Shown piece by piece: positions 1-11,559 of a stretch of 64,000 nt of DNA (the first letter of the stretch is position 1; every line of letters starts with the position of its first letter). This DNA is from Thamnaconus septentrionalis (Eukaryota; Chordata; Actinopteri; Tetraodontiformes; Monacanthidae). Location: assembly GCA_009823395.1 (NCBI GenBank), contig CM020501.1, forward strand, positions 16,167,861 through 16,231,860. The letters are read 5' to 3'. The position numbers and the translations under genes were made by a program. The notes beneath the pieces are model-generated. The model had not been told where the DNA came from. It worked only from the letters and a program-made list of their open reading frames with translations, and did not search any database.

Positions 1-1429
1 GGATATAGCATTTCTCACAGCCTCCGGGGACGGACGAGTGAAAGAATGTGCATTTGTGTCGGCAGGGGGTGGGGTGGGAGGGATGGGAAGCCATTTCATC
101 ACCCGGCGGAGCTAGTCTGCGCCATGCAGATCTGACACGGCAGCCCGTTGGAAATCCAGAGACTTTCTTTTGTCTGGCATTTTCTCGCAAACAATACCAG
201 CCAGTGTGTGAGGTGGCAGCTGCATCAGCACAGGGCTTGTCCCTCACACGCCGACCCACAACTGTGGAGAGGTCTTCAACTTGAGGGGGGGAGGTCAAAA
301 TGAGAAGGCCATCTAGCGGCTGATCCATCTTCTCCGTCCCCTGCTGCCATCCGCACCTCCCGCAGGTGCAGGTGAGCCTCAACTATTGGATTCAACCTTT
401 TCATTTCTACCTCCCTGCTCCGTCTCTTCCCCACTTCTCCCCCGTTTGCTCAGGCCGACCCCAGGTCCCTTCAATTTAACTTTTTTTAGCCCCTGGGCCT
501 CTGAGCACAATACCACCGTCGAGGTAAATGGAGTCAGTGCTTCCAGCTTCCCTCTGTGTGGTGTTTATTAGGATGTGCGCAGGTTGGCAGTCGGCGGTGA
601 GTCAAGTGAGTGAAGGGGATGGACAGAGGTGTGTGCGTGTGTGTGTGAGTAAGAGAAAGAATTTCTGCACTTGGCCTTGTTTACTGCCCACTTAGTGGTC
701 ACTTGCGTCGCCGTCACGGTCGGCCGTCTGTGAGAATCGAGACGAGGCCGGTATAAATCTTTATCTCGCCGACCTTTCAAATCGGCAACAGTCGCGAAAC
801 GAGATGATGTATGAACTGTTTAGCGCACCGAAACCGACTGGGCGCGGGCAGGCGGGCGGGGCGGAAGCCTCACACGCACCATTTAGCCACTTTGAGACAA
901 CGTTCCCGCCTTTGGCCCGGGAAAGAGCTCGTGAGACAAGCAGAGCGCTTGGTTTGAGAGCTAACCAGAGGGAGAGAGCGACGACGGAACAAGGCATGCT
1001 GCAAGTCATTTGAGGTCTTTCTCACCTGCTTCCCCCTTTTTCTCCACTGCCAATTTGCAGCCATTGAAGAAAGAGGACCCCCTCCGGCCTCCCGGGACAA
1101 ACAGAGTGGATGTCTCACTCTCTCACTCTCTCGCCAGTCACTGGGCGCTTCCCCGTCTCCCAATCAAATGCTCACTTCATTAACTCGCTTCTCTCCTCTC
1201 ATTGGCTCGAAACGGAGGAAGTCAGACTTGCAAATGCTTCCACACATACACACGCACGCACACACACACAGTTCTGACTTTAAATAATGAGAGACCTGTC
1301 ACATCCGATCAGCGTCTGTACTGCTGCACGGCCTGGTGGTCAGCAGGGGGACGGATGGGAGCAACCGCTGGCGGGTGACATCCTCTGGACACATGGGTGA
1401 GACAGAAGAGAGGGGGGTCGGGGATGTGG
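1..1429. other. Unique DNA, no gene seen
   Basis: Mixed composition, CpG-bearing at about 690-960, with a TG run near 632 and CA/CGCA repeats near 1245-1270. Short overlapping frames on both strands have no domain or codon signal. Confidence 0.6.
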
Positions 1430-1456
1430 GGTGTGTGTGTGTGTGTGTGTGTGTGT
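1430..1456. repeat. (GT)n microsatellite
   Basis: About 13 uninterrupted GT units. Confidence 0.95.
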
Positions 1457-1566
1457 AGGCGGGGTTGTAATGTAAGATTCTGGGCAGAGAGAAATAGGAG
1501 AAGACAGACAAAGCTGCAGTCTGCTGTTTGCCTCAAACGTGGAGGGCCAGGATGTGATGGGGAGGG

Positions 1567-1595
1567 GGAGAGAGAGAGAGAGAGAGAGAGGGAGG

Positions 1596-1629
<34 letters not shown>
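1567..1629. repeat. (GA)n purine microsatellite
   Basis: About 60 bp of GA repeats with GGAGGGA interruptions. The plus strand stays purine-rich to about 1900. Long spurious frames cross it on both strands. Confidence 0.95.
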
Positions 1630-1630
<1 letters not shown>

Positions 1631-2767
1631 GTGGCTGTAGCAGAGAGAAGTGGAGAAGAAGAGAAGAGGGCGAGTAAAAGGAAAACAAGAAAAATAACAG
1701 AGAGACTGAGGAGGAAATTAAAGGAGAGAGAGAGATAACAGCAGGTAGTGGGGAAAATGTGCAAAAATGAGGCAATTAAAGCCGAAAACATGATTTAGGA
1801 GGGTGAGAAAGAGAGGAGAGTTCTGGAAAACCAGTGGAGGGGGAGAAACAAGGCGGACGGAAGACAGAATACAGAGAGGTGAAAGGAGGAAAGACAGCTG
1901 TAAACAAAAAATAATAATAATAAAAAAATAACCGCAGCAACACCATCCATAAGAGGAGGAGACGGTAGGGAGGGAGGCGGCACCTGGGACATCCTGCTGT
2001 TTGTCCAGCAGAGGTCAGAAATCCATTGCCTCCCCTCCCCTCCCCTCTCATCCTCCCCCCACCGCTCTCCTCCGCCTGATAACGACGGCATCAGACGAGC
2101 CGATTGCTAATGGAATTAAAAAAACGACTTGAATGAATTGTCACCAGCGGAATTTAATCAGACACCTGAGATGATCGGCTTACGGAGCTGCCGAGCGTCT
2201 CCTTGCCGAGGTCTCATGCGTCTCTAACAGCTGCGTTAACCAATTCTCTTACGTCTCTTAACTGCCTTGAAAGAGCAGCCTCCAGCAGCCGCTTGCGCGC
2301 ACCCCACTTTCCCCTGTGTGTCCCTGGTGTAACCCTTTCTTTTCTCCACCCCCTCCACACACACACACACACAGCCTCCAGTTCACACCGCCTCGCCCAG
2401 CTAAACCCATCATCTTTATTCAATATGGCCCCTGGTAAGCATTTCAAGTCGGCTTAGTTTGTCAGAAAACTTCCTCTTTTTTTTCTTTTTTTTCCCCCCT
2501 GTAACAACGTAGACTCTCTTGCATGATCTGGCTCTAACTCTCTGCCTTTTTATCCACCCCCTGACCATCAGTCTCCGTCCCCTCCCCACGGCCCGATATT
2601 AACCAGAACCCAGCAGATACCCGAACAAAGAGAGATCTGCTCGCCAGCTGCTACAGGGAGAGTTTTCATGGGGAAATCTTTGGTCTATTTGTCGGGCAAA
2701 TAAATCTGCCCGTGCTGAGCGGGCAAACGGGAAATGTCTATATCTTGCTTAAGCACACCGCACTGAC
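1630..2767. other. Unique DNA, no gene seen
   Basis: The purine-rich strand continues to about 1900, and CpG-bearing sequence lies at 2060-2330. ATGGCCCCTG directly followed by GTAAGC at 2425-2440 resembles a tiny first exon, but nothing else supports a gene. Confidence 0.5.
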
Positions 2768-2816
2768 AGGTATGCGTGTGCGTGCGTGGGTGCGTGCGTG
2801 GGTGCGTGCGTACGTG
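2768..2816. repeat. GTGC/GGTGCGTGC tandem repeat and nearby (TG)n
   Basis: Alternating gtgcgtgggtgcgtgc units. A (TG)n run of about 10 units follows at 2978-2998. Confidence 0.85.
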
Positions 2817-2998
2817 CACAGTCAGGTAGCCCATATCTGTGCAAGCCGACAGGCCGGGGAGATGGTGCCCATAATGGAAGTGGAAGAAGGCGCTTTCTCC
2901 AATAAAATCACAAATAAGCATATTCCCCCGACAGTCTGGATGGACGCTGAGAGAGGTTTTGTAACGTGCCATGACTCTGTGTGTGTGTGTGTGTGTGT

Positions 2999-4514
2999 CA
3001 GAGAGACAGTGTGAGGCAGAGAGTGAGAGACCATTAATACTTGCTGCTCAGGGATGGATAAGGAATCTCCATGGTGATTTGTTTGCTTGGATTAAATGCC
3101 AGTTTTGGAAATGTGGCAGGATATGTGAGCTCCTGAGATGGCAAAAAAAGAGAGAAAAAAAACAACACCTGAGAGCAGATGACACAAAAGCACCTGAAGT
3201 TTCGCAAACATGCATGCGCGAGAAGGCGATGATGTATGTTCGCATTGCACAAGACTCTCATGCAACGCCCTCCAGCACATGACATTTTTTCTGTGAAAAT
3301 GTGAAATGTGAAAGATCAGCGACTGATTGTGATCGTGCCCGGGGGTGATACTGGAAACCGTTTAGCCTGGACAGTTTTGGTATCAAAAGAGTGGCGAAGG
3401 CGAAGACAGACAGCAAAGACGTATGTGATGTCTGACAGGGCTGCCAATGAAGCGGCATGCAGGATGGCCCCCGGGCTACTGACTGGGGTCGTCCAGGGTC
3501 TCATCGATTCCATCGAAACGACGGCTGACAGCAACAGCTTTCAAATTAAACAGCAGCGTTTTGACTGATTGGCTCGCGGGGACGGTGGCAAAATATGACC
3601 GCCTCACACGGGGATCCAAAACGACTGAAGGAGGTTGGCCGAGAGGCGTCAAAACTACATCTCATTGACGTCCATACAAACAACAACAACAACAACAACC
3701 ACTACAGCAGCAGCAGCACCAGCAGCAACAGCAGCGCAAAGATCCAAGAGACCCAGAAAGACCTCGAACCGATTCCTGTGATGTGGTTGCCTCATCCCGT
3801 CCCTTTGATGGAGACGCGTACAGCGTGCCTCGAGGCAACACCTGCTCAAAAAATGTGTCTATTCTCAGGACAAGGAATAAAGAAATAAATAAACAGGTTG
3901 ATCCTGGACGCAAATAGCATGTTTGTCGCCAGCAGGGCCATTGTCAGAGATCAGCGGAAAGGAAACCGCAACTCTTCCGAAACTCAACAACCTGTTTTTG
4001 TTTTTTTCTGTCAACTGATAATGTAACATTTCCTCAGGAATGATTTATGAAGGCAGGAGACTAATGGGGGCATTGGGAAAGTGTTTTCTTCACAAAAATG
4101 TTTCATCAGGCGAACAAGCCTGCAATGGTTTGGCAAACATGGACCTTTGATAGATATTGCAAACGGCCAAACTCAAATGCTGCTTAAAATCTCAGCAGCT
4201 GTAAATGTTACACGGCGGAAATAAGCTGTTTTGCAATCACTGACCTTTTATGTTGCTAATTGCTAAGTGCATTGTTGGAAAGTTGCACTGCTTTACCGAG
4301 ATGCATTTAGAGCTCTTATAAACTGAACGGGTGCACAGCCTGGTGATAGATGTGGACAGTTAAAAACTTTACAGAAACTCCATTAATTAATCTGTGTTGT
4401 CATGTCTCTGCTGGTGTTTTGCCACAAAATATTTTTCATCTCTGAATGTGGCACATTTAATGACAAGACAGACAGAGGCATGCTTCTTTCTCCTTGTGAT
4501 TGGACAAAAGGCTC
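2999..4514. other. Unique AT-rich DNA, no gene seen
   Basis: Apart from the trinucleotide array at 3678 there is no repeat structure or coding signal. Sequence from about 3950 to 4500 is AT-rich with dense stops. Confidence 0.6.
3678..3736. repeat. (AAC)n followed by (AGC)n trinucleotides
   Basis: Seven AAC-type units, then imperfect CAG/AGC units. In one frame this reads as a poly-Asn then Ser run within a 97-codon frame that shows no other sign of being a gene. Confidence 0.85.
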
Positions 4515-5562
4515 TATAGTCCCTATAATCCCTTATATTTTTCACACTTTGTCATAGTGCAGCCCTTTGCTAAATTCATTTTTTTTTCCTCGTTCAAGCA
4601 CACACAGCACCCAATAGTCAGAAAAACATATACTTTTATTATTAGTATATACTTTTAGTATTACAAAAGAAACACTGAAATATCACATGGCAATAATTAT
4701 TCAGACCCTTTGCTCAGTCTTGAGTAGAAGCACCTTTTTGAGCCAACAAAGCCATGAGTCTTCTTGGGAATGATCTAGCAAGTTTTTCACACCTGTATTT
4801 GGGGATCTTTTGCCATTCCTCCTTGCAAATCCTCTACAGTTCTGTCAGGTTGGATGGTGAATGTTGGTGGACAGCCATCTTCAGGTCTGTCCAGAGATGC
4901 TCCACCCAGTCGGGGCTGCAGCCCTCCACCAGTCTGCAGCCCCGACCAGTGGAGGGCTGCAGTGATGGTTGTCTCTCTAGAACTTTGTCCCATCTCCCTG
5001 CTGCATCTCTGGAGCGCAGCCAGAGTGATCTTTTGGTTCTTCTTTACCTCTCTCACCAAGGCTCTTCTCCCCTGGATGCTCAGTTTGACAGGACGGCCAG
5101 TTCAAGGAAGAGTCCTGGTCGTGCCAAACCTTGGCCACATCTGTGCCTTGCCACAATTCAGTCTCTCAGCTCTTCAGTCAGTTCCTTCGACCTCATGATT
5201 ATCCTTTGCTCTGACTTTATACTGTGAGCTGGAAGGTCTTATATTGACAGGTGTGTGCTTTCCCCAATCAAGTCCAATCAATATAAGCCCATCTCAAAGA
5301 TGATCGGAAGAATTGGACAGCACCTGAGTTAAACGTACAGGTGTCACAGCGAAGGGTCTGAATATTTATGGCCTTGTGATATCTCAGTGTTTATTTTCTA
5401 ATAAATCTGCAAAAAAACAACAACATGTAAGTCTGTGTTTTTCATTATTGGGTGCTTTGTGTGCATGAACGAGGAAAATGAAATTAATTGCTTTTTGCAA
5501 ATGGCTGCACTCTGAGAAATTTGAACAATTTAAGGGGGTCTGAATACTTTCTGAACCCACTG
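4515..5562 (-). mobile_element. Internally deleted Tc1/mariner transposon
   Basis: Long terminal inverted repeats are visible. The right end (5353-5562) finishes in CTGAACCCACTG followed by TA, the Tc1 target dinucleotide. Its reverse complement matches the left part (about 4552-4710: gtgcagccctttgc, cctcgttcaagcacac, gcacccaata, tattcagaccc). The outermost left bases are worn, so 4515 is approximate. The interior is only about 640 bp, against roughly 1.2 kb needed for a full transposase region. A transposase remnant lies on the minus strand. The family is widespread in ray-finned fish and other vertebrates. Confidence 0.85.
4725..5196 (-). pseudogene. Tc1/mariner transposase remnant, catalytic middle deleted
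   Basis: On the minus strand an ATG at 5196 starts MRSKELTEELRD, the usual N-terminus of fish Tc1 transposases, followed by an in-frame stop. A second stretch from 5059 reads VREVKKNQKITLAALQRC and TTITAALHWSGL, the second helix-turn-helix of the DNA-binding domain. After a junction near 4911-4962 the sequence jumps, in another frame, to the C-terminal end (a PRRLMALLAQKGAS-type ending near 4730-4765). The region with the DDE triad is missing, so the gene is dead. The junction itself has nested inverted repeats. Confidence 0.8.
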
Positions 5563-5564
5563 TA

Positions 5565-6943
5565 TATTCTGCAGAAAGTGTAAATCAGCCTTAAGCCATA
5601 CCAATCTTGAGAAATCCCCATGGCTCAAGACCCGATTACTGTAATGCACTTTATTTGGATGTTTCTCAGCTGTAATCATACAAATGTCTTCCAGTTTATG
5701 TATAAATATTGAGTGACCAGGTATTGGAAGAAGCTTTATTCTGAAATTGGTTCTTATGTTCTCCATTTTGTTCCAAAGCACTTTGGCACCTTTGGCTCCT
5801 CTCAAGCATCTTATAAATAAATATTGAGAGATTAATTGATTGATCATTCCAGTTTGACTTTTTCATTATTGTCAGAGTTCAAAAGCAATTTGTTGTTTGG
5901 TATCTATGGTGATGATCTACCATGCTTGGTGGAAGGCTTGATGCATTGCTGCTTAATTCCCAGGAGGATGTATTCTTAACACTGTTGCTGAATCCTACCT
6001 ACAGGGCTTCGAATTGCCTTTATCAGATGATCTTTTACTTAATACATCAGTGCTTCAAAGGGTACTTGGTCAGATGAAGGAGTTGTCCTTTTGGATGTTT
6101 TTTTTTTCTCTCTCTGCTTGAAACCCAGATAAAAATAAGGATCTGACATTTCTCGTCCGATATACTGAGGTACTGCCACTCACCAACCTTGGTGGGGTTG
6201 CCCAGTTGAATTTCAAAGAGATGCGAAGTCCCCTGAACTGCCGCAAGTTCAACGAGAAAAGAAGACGGACCATGCCCTGCTGACACGGAGTTGAGGCGAA
6301 GACTTCCACCAAGTTGCGCCCATGAGGTGGTGAAGGCAGGCCCTCAAACCTTTGTTTCCAGACACATACAGTCAAATTTCACTTGGAGGGAGGACTCGTT
6401 TTGCACTCGCTGCCAAGAGGTTTGTGTCAACAGACTGTGAATATATGCTTGAGCTGAACTGTGTCGACACACATTGAAAACTTTTTTGTGTGTGCTAAAC
6501 ATAATCTCAGGTAGTGGTGGTGCACTTCACTTGAAGTCTAAAAATAAATAAATAACTTCAAGGTTTTAACTCACCAAGAGGTTGACGTGAGCGAGACTTA
6601 TCAAAGAACCCGCCACTGTTTGCTGGCAACCGGCTTCTAAAAGCTTTATTACTTTTTTTGATATTCTCACATCAAAAGGGTTTTTTTTTTCTTTAGCGGA
6701 TACAACAGCACACAGCTTCATATGTAAAAGAGGATGTAACGTTAAAAGATAATTCTAACTTGAGTTATCACTGAGAGCATGAAGTGTCTTATTAGCACTG
6801 CATGCTCAGTCACAAAATCAAATTCTCAAGACTGTGTGGAAGAAAATCCATTTATTATGTTTACCAAATGATAAACTGTGTGAGCCAGTTTTCCCTCTCA
6901 GTGTCCTTTTCCGTCTATGGATGACCCAGGCATATGATCTTAG
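5565..6943. other. Unique DNA, no gene seen
   Basis: AT-rich, with short frames only. I see no transposon ends or strong motifs. Confidence 0.6.
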
Positions 6944-7018
6944 TGACAAGGTCATATTTAAAAAAAAAAAAAAAAAATAAATGACGTATGACAAGGTCAT
7001 ATTTAAAATAAAATAAAA
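6944..7018 (+). repeat. 45-bp spaced direct duplication
   Basis: TGACAAGGTCATATTTAAAA occurs at 6944 and again at 6989, separated by an A-rich spacer. Each copy contains AAGGTCA, a nuclear-receptor half-site, and TGAC/GTCA arms. It is most likely a local tandem duplication. Confidence 0.7.
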
Positions 7019-7259
7019 AAAATAAGTATTTTCAGATAGGGTTGTTTTGGCGAAGCAACAATTTCCTGTCAGCATCTCAAACTGGGGAAATCAAAACTAA
7101 GCTGGCGTACCTCATTAACGCCCATAAATGGAAGCGAGAGTTTCTGCAAGCTTTTTTTTTTTTTTTTAAATGCCAGTCTCAGATCTCAGCAGCAAATGAG
7201 CTTTATATTACCGCAAACCAACTGGGATTTGACCAAAAATATCCCTTTCATGTCCTCTC

Positions 7260-7694
7260 TGTCACAGGGGATGTGGGCAGGACCCAAACGCAGACAACTC
7301 TGGGTTTGGAGAACAGAAAGCTCTTCATTCCAAGTAATTAACAAAACTTAACTAAAGGTGTCCTCATGGGTAAATAAACAAAACTCAAATGAGAAACTGA
7401 ACAGATAAAGGACCTGGAGATACAGACAACTGAGAAAAAAAACATCCATGATGAAACATAAGTCAAAGTCACCAAACACAGTTATATAGAGACAAGGACT
7501 GTTTATACAAGAGGACAGGGGAGCTCAGCTGAGAACAATCAAGGGTACCGACAAAAACACACAGGTGAAAACTAAGAGGCAACAAAAATGGCCGGAAAAC
7601 TGGAACAGGAAGTAAAAGTGCAAAAAAATGAAAAGGCAGACACGACTTTCAAAGCAGAACACTACAACAGGCAACGCTGGAACAGGCCATGACA
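7260..7694. mobile_element. Possible non-autonomous DNA element (teleost family)
   Basis: The segment begins TGTCACAGGG and ends GGCCATGACA, so it has short inverted ends TGTCA/TGACA. It contains gcaggacccaaacgcagac, aacaggaagt and repeated acaaaac/aaacaaaac phrases typical of a dispersed teleost element with these words near its ends. It has no coding potential and no clear duplication. The family is not assigned. Confidence 0.4.
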
Positions 7695-7792
7695 CTTTCG
7701 CTACTGCAATTACTTCGACGGAGCTTCACTCTCAGCAGCTCCAACCTCCTGCTACAGTAATTGTTTTGATACAGAGTGCCTATGACTGGTGT

Positions 7793-7794
<2 letters not shown>

Positions 7795-7853
<59 letters not shown>
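7795..7853. repeat. (AC)29 microsatellite
   Basis: The longest perfect dinucleotide run in the window, about 59 bp. Confidence 0.97.
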
Positions 7854-7856
<3 letters not shown>

Positions 7857-9049
7857 TATTAAGGCTTAGAGATGTTGTCCATTTCATATATTGTGTATTT
7901 CTTCAGTTTAAACCATCCTTTTAGTGAATGGACCCGAGATTAACATATTCCAAACAAAACAAACCTAAACAAAGCAACTATTTTAGGAGAGCTGAGAGTA
8001 AAAACATTATATTTTAACATATTTTCCAAGCAAAATAAGCACAAGAGGAGGAAAATAAATACTTTTTTTTTTTTTTTTAACCATGCTAGAAGCCTTGATA
8101 ATAAAACTTTTCTGAAGTTTTTTTCATGGTGGAATTCAGGCCTCAGATTCATGTCTAAATTCAAGATGAAAATTTTCCATGTGCAAAATTTGGGCAAAAC
8201 AAACTAAACTCACACACACAAAAAACAGCAACAACAAAAACATCTTACTCTCTGTGGAAGAATAAAGAAACGGAAAATTAAAACTTTTAGTCGCCTTTAA
8301 CGTCAAATCTTCTATAGTTGTTTGTAGAAATGAATGGTCTGTTCGACTATCTTTTTTTTTATTAGCAAACATTAGCTTGCAAATACAGTCAACTGATAAT
8401 GGCAATACATTATACCCTCTTGAAATGATTTGTGAATGTATTAGCAGCAAGTCTGTATTGAGGCTGAGTGACTGCTGTGCTTCAAAGTACTGTGGAAAAA
8501 TGTATAACAGCGACGCAGCAGCATAAATTAGTTAAGTTTGATAAGTTTGTTTATGCAGCAGCATGTACAATACACTGTGCACCAAGCGGTTAGATGCAGA
8601 GTAGATGCACCAGGCATTTCAAATAAATGAAAACTCAATAATTGTCAGTGCATCATTACTGAATACCCTCATTATTTTTAAATGCAACACCTTAAACTTT
8701 GCTGGGCAGCAGATAACCAGGAGCTACCAGAGGGAGATTCCAGGCGATTGTTGGGGGCGGAGGGTCTATATTTTTTTGAAGACAACAAAGGAAAAAGGAA
8801 AAAAGCACCCTGAGGTCTGTTTCACCGAGCATGGGGCCAGGAAGCCCTCGGCTGTGGATCACTGCTCTCAGGTGCTCTGACCTCCCTCTGATGACGAACA
8901 CACCAGAAGCCCATTAGGAGGCTAACAACAATCAGGAGGGAACATGCGGAGCCAACAAAACATCACAAGCAGAGCTTCCTGTTATCATGAAAAGAAAGAT
9001 AAAAGAGGAAAAAAAATGCAAAAAAAAAAATGAAAAAAATGATTTATTG
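7854..9049. other. AT-rich unique DNA, no gene seen
   Basis: Several A and T runs (for example near 8063, 8349 and 9008). Frames on both strands are Lys/Phe-rich artefacts. Confidence 0.6.
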
Positions 9050-9492
9050 CAGTGATTCTCCAACTTTTTGGGCCCTGGGCACTCCTGTCAATATTATTTT
9101 CAAACATGGCACCCCAAAATGACATTGTTAACTTCCATTCTCGTCAGTTACGTCTTTAAGAACTACACTTAGCTTTTTTTGCACATCCCTTCCTTCTTAC
9201 TATTCTAACTTCATTATGTGACAGCATTGACTGAGCGGTCGTATGAAGTGACAAAAAACAAGCGCCTCTCCATGTAACTTCAACCCGTAGAAGAGATGCA
9301 CATTTGCCCGGTCTATTTATTAGCAAGGAAAACATATCCGTTATCCGTCTTGGTTTGGTTATTGAACGTATTAACATGACTTTGTACATCTATATTCAAT
9401 AATACAGATAAATCAAATAATTCTAAAAGTGACAGAGAGAAATTCCAACTATTGTTTTTTTTTTTTGCGACACCCACTTTAAGAAACCCAGA
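9050..9492. mobile_element. Probable non-autonomous hAT element (MITE)
   Basis: The left end cagtgattctccaacttttt followed by gggccctgggcac resembles the common hAT terminus CAGTG-TTCTCAA-C. The right end (gcgacacccactttaagaaaccc) is its approximate inverted partner. The interior of about 390 bp has no transposase-like frame. I could not find an 8-bp target duplication, so the exact ends are uncertain. Confidence 0.5.
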
Positions 9493-10096
9493 TGTGTCAG
9501 CTAGATAGGTTACAGCTAACTGTGACACGTGAGGATTCCCTTGTCAGCTGAACTAGTCTGTACCTTCAGTCTCATGATGTATGTTTGGCAGTAAACTGGG
9601 AGGATCCAGGCAAGAGGATCACTGCTGCCTCGCCTGGCCTCCTTTTACTCCTCTCTGTCTCCTTCTTTTGCCTCTCTGGCTCTTATTTTCCACCTGTGGC
9701 TTCACGCCTCAGCCACTCCTCACCTGAGTCTGTCAAAGGTTCACCTCGCTTTACTTTACAAATCCATTCGGGGTGTCTGCAGAGAAAACGCGGCGAGGAC
9801 ACGTGGCCCATTTCACCCTGGCGGAACCACTGTTCAGGATGCTGTGGGAAAACAGGTCCCGAGCAAAAGGAAGCTGTGAGTTGAGCCAGTAAAATGAAAC
9901 TGAAGACTGAGCAAAAAAAACTAAATGTTGTCATAAAAAAATAAACAAAAGGTTAAAGTTACAGAGTGACAACAGAGAGTTGGGTAAAGCTTTATGTAAA
10001 GTCTAAACTCAAGCAGCCTTCACAGTGAAAATTGTCTCCAGAATGTAATTATCATGTCAAAAAAAAAAAAAAAAACCCAGAACATGACAACAAGCG

Positions 10097-10127
<31 letters not shown>

Positions 10128-11559
10128 ACTTAATGTAGAAAATCTATCGGAATCTGTTTTTTTTTTTTTTTTATGAGTTTAATTTCAGGGGTTGACAAGG
10201 ACACGTTAAAATGAGTCAAAATGCCCGATGCATTAAAGTGAGATGACTTTAATCAAGGAAACTTTGCAGTTGGATTTTTTCCACTAGCAGAGGCTCCTTT
10301 CAGGACTTTTGCTTTGAGCAGTTAGTAAAAAGAAATCGCACACAGGAGATTTCAGGAGATTTTTTAAATTTGTTTTTATTTCGGTCTTCAGAAGTCGTAA
10401 CTTTTTATCAACAAATGAGAAGAAAAAAAAAAAAAGAAAAGCTTCCGCTGCCTTCTGGCAGCAGCCTCTTTACCTGTGCCGCTTTCTTTCACTGCTTTTT
10501 TTTCGTGTTTCTTTTACCGCCCAGAATGTTGGCAGTCTGTTTCCCAACACCCGGACTGCTGACATCCAACTTGTTGTCAGTTTCTAACATATGCTGTTGA
10601 ATGAGTCATTGGATTTGGCAGGAAACGTGGTCACAAAACATCTTTGTGCAGGTCAAATCTGTGTTCGCAACTTCTGAAGTATTCTGTTTTGCAAATTTTA
10701 CTTCACAATGTTTAGCAACAATCACAACCTGAGATGACTAAAGTCCATCCAGTACCTCAGTGTTTGCTCCAATTTTCAGAGGTTTTGTGGGAAAACCCAG
10801 CACTCCGTGATGTCACAAAGGGGCCTTGTTTTGCTCCCAGAGATGTGAAAGACGCAGAAAATTGTCAGTTTTACCACAGCTTGTTTTTATGCACAGCTGT
10901 AAACAGAGGGCTAAATATTCTCAATGTGGGATTTATAGTTGTTGGGGGGTAGCAAGGCTTTTCTGGGTTTTTTTTTTTCTTTAATGTAACATTCAGTGTG
11001 TCAGGACTGTTGTGTGCTTTCTTATTGCTGTAGCAATATGGTGAGGCCCCAAAGTTACTTTGAGACAGTGCAGACAATGTATTAAACCAACCAACATTGG
11101 AACAGCAGTAATATGTTATTTTCTTTTATAATGGAAGACATTGATTGTCAGTCAGAGCAGCTCATTGCTCCAAATAAACTGCAAATGTTCTGCATGCATT
11201 CATGTTCAATATATGTATTTATGTGTATCAATTTTAAAAAGAAAGACGTTAAAAATGTTTCAGTTCTCGCTCTTTCATTACAGTCCTTTATTTGTTTGCA
11301 GGCGGTCCGATGCGGTTTCTGCATTTTTTTTCCTTCAGTTTTTTTCTATATTTTTCTTTCCCGCCGACTCAGCAGCGGGCATGAAAGCAGCCAGCGGCTC
11401 AGGTGTTGCTCAGTGCTTTCGCTGACCGTTATGTTTTTTTTTTTCTTTGTTTCTTGTTCTTTTGAAGCATATTTGCACCACTGTTGAAAAAGTTCCGCGC
11501 TCACATGCAACGCCCACGAGGCCGAGCACGGTCAAAAATGGGCAAAACTGGCAGAAGGG
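9493..11559. other. Unique DNA with A/T homopolymers, no gene seen
   Basis: The homopolymer cluster at 10060-10172 is the main feature. The frame at 9585-9884 has a hydrophobic start but no supporting splice or domain evidence. Confidence 0.55.
10097..10125. repeat. A29 homopolymer within an A/T-run cluster
   Basis: 29 consecutive A, with other long A runs at about 10060-10075 and a T run at about 10158-10172. Neither side shows an obvious LINE or SINE body. Confidence 0.9.

Noticed and set aside
1309..1791. 160-codon minus-strand frame rich in Ser/Leu
   Set aside because: It is the translation of the (GA)n and (GT)n repeats. The amino-acid pattern follows the repeat and no domain is present.
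2425..2440. ATGGCCCCTG followed by GTAAGC as a first coding exon
   Set aside because: A 10-base exon with a good donor occurs often by chance. No upstream promoter signal and no downstream exon were found.
4787..5059. 90-codon minus-strand frame as a gene
   Set aside because: Its start matches the Tc1 transposase DNA-binding domain and the rest is out of frame after a deletion, so it is part of a dead transposon.
9585..9884. 99-codon frame with hydrophobic start as a secreted protein
   Set aside because: The hydrophobic segment comes from a CT-rich stretch. There is no family resemblance and no exon signals.
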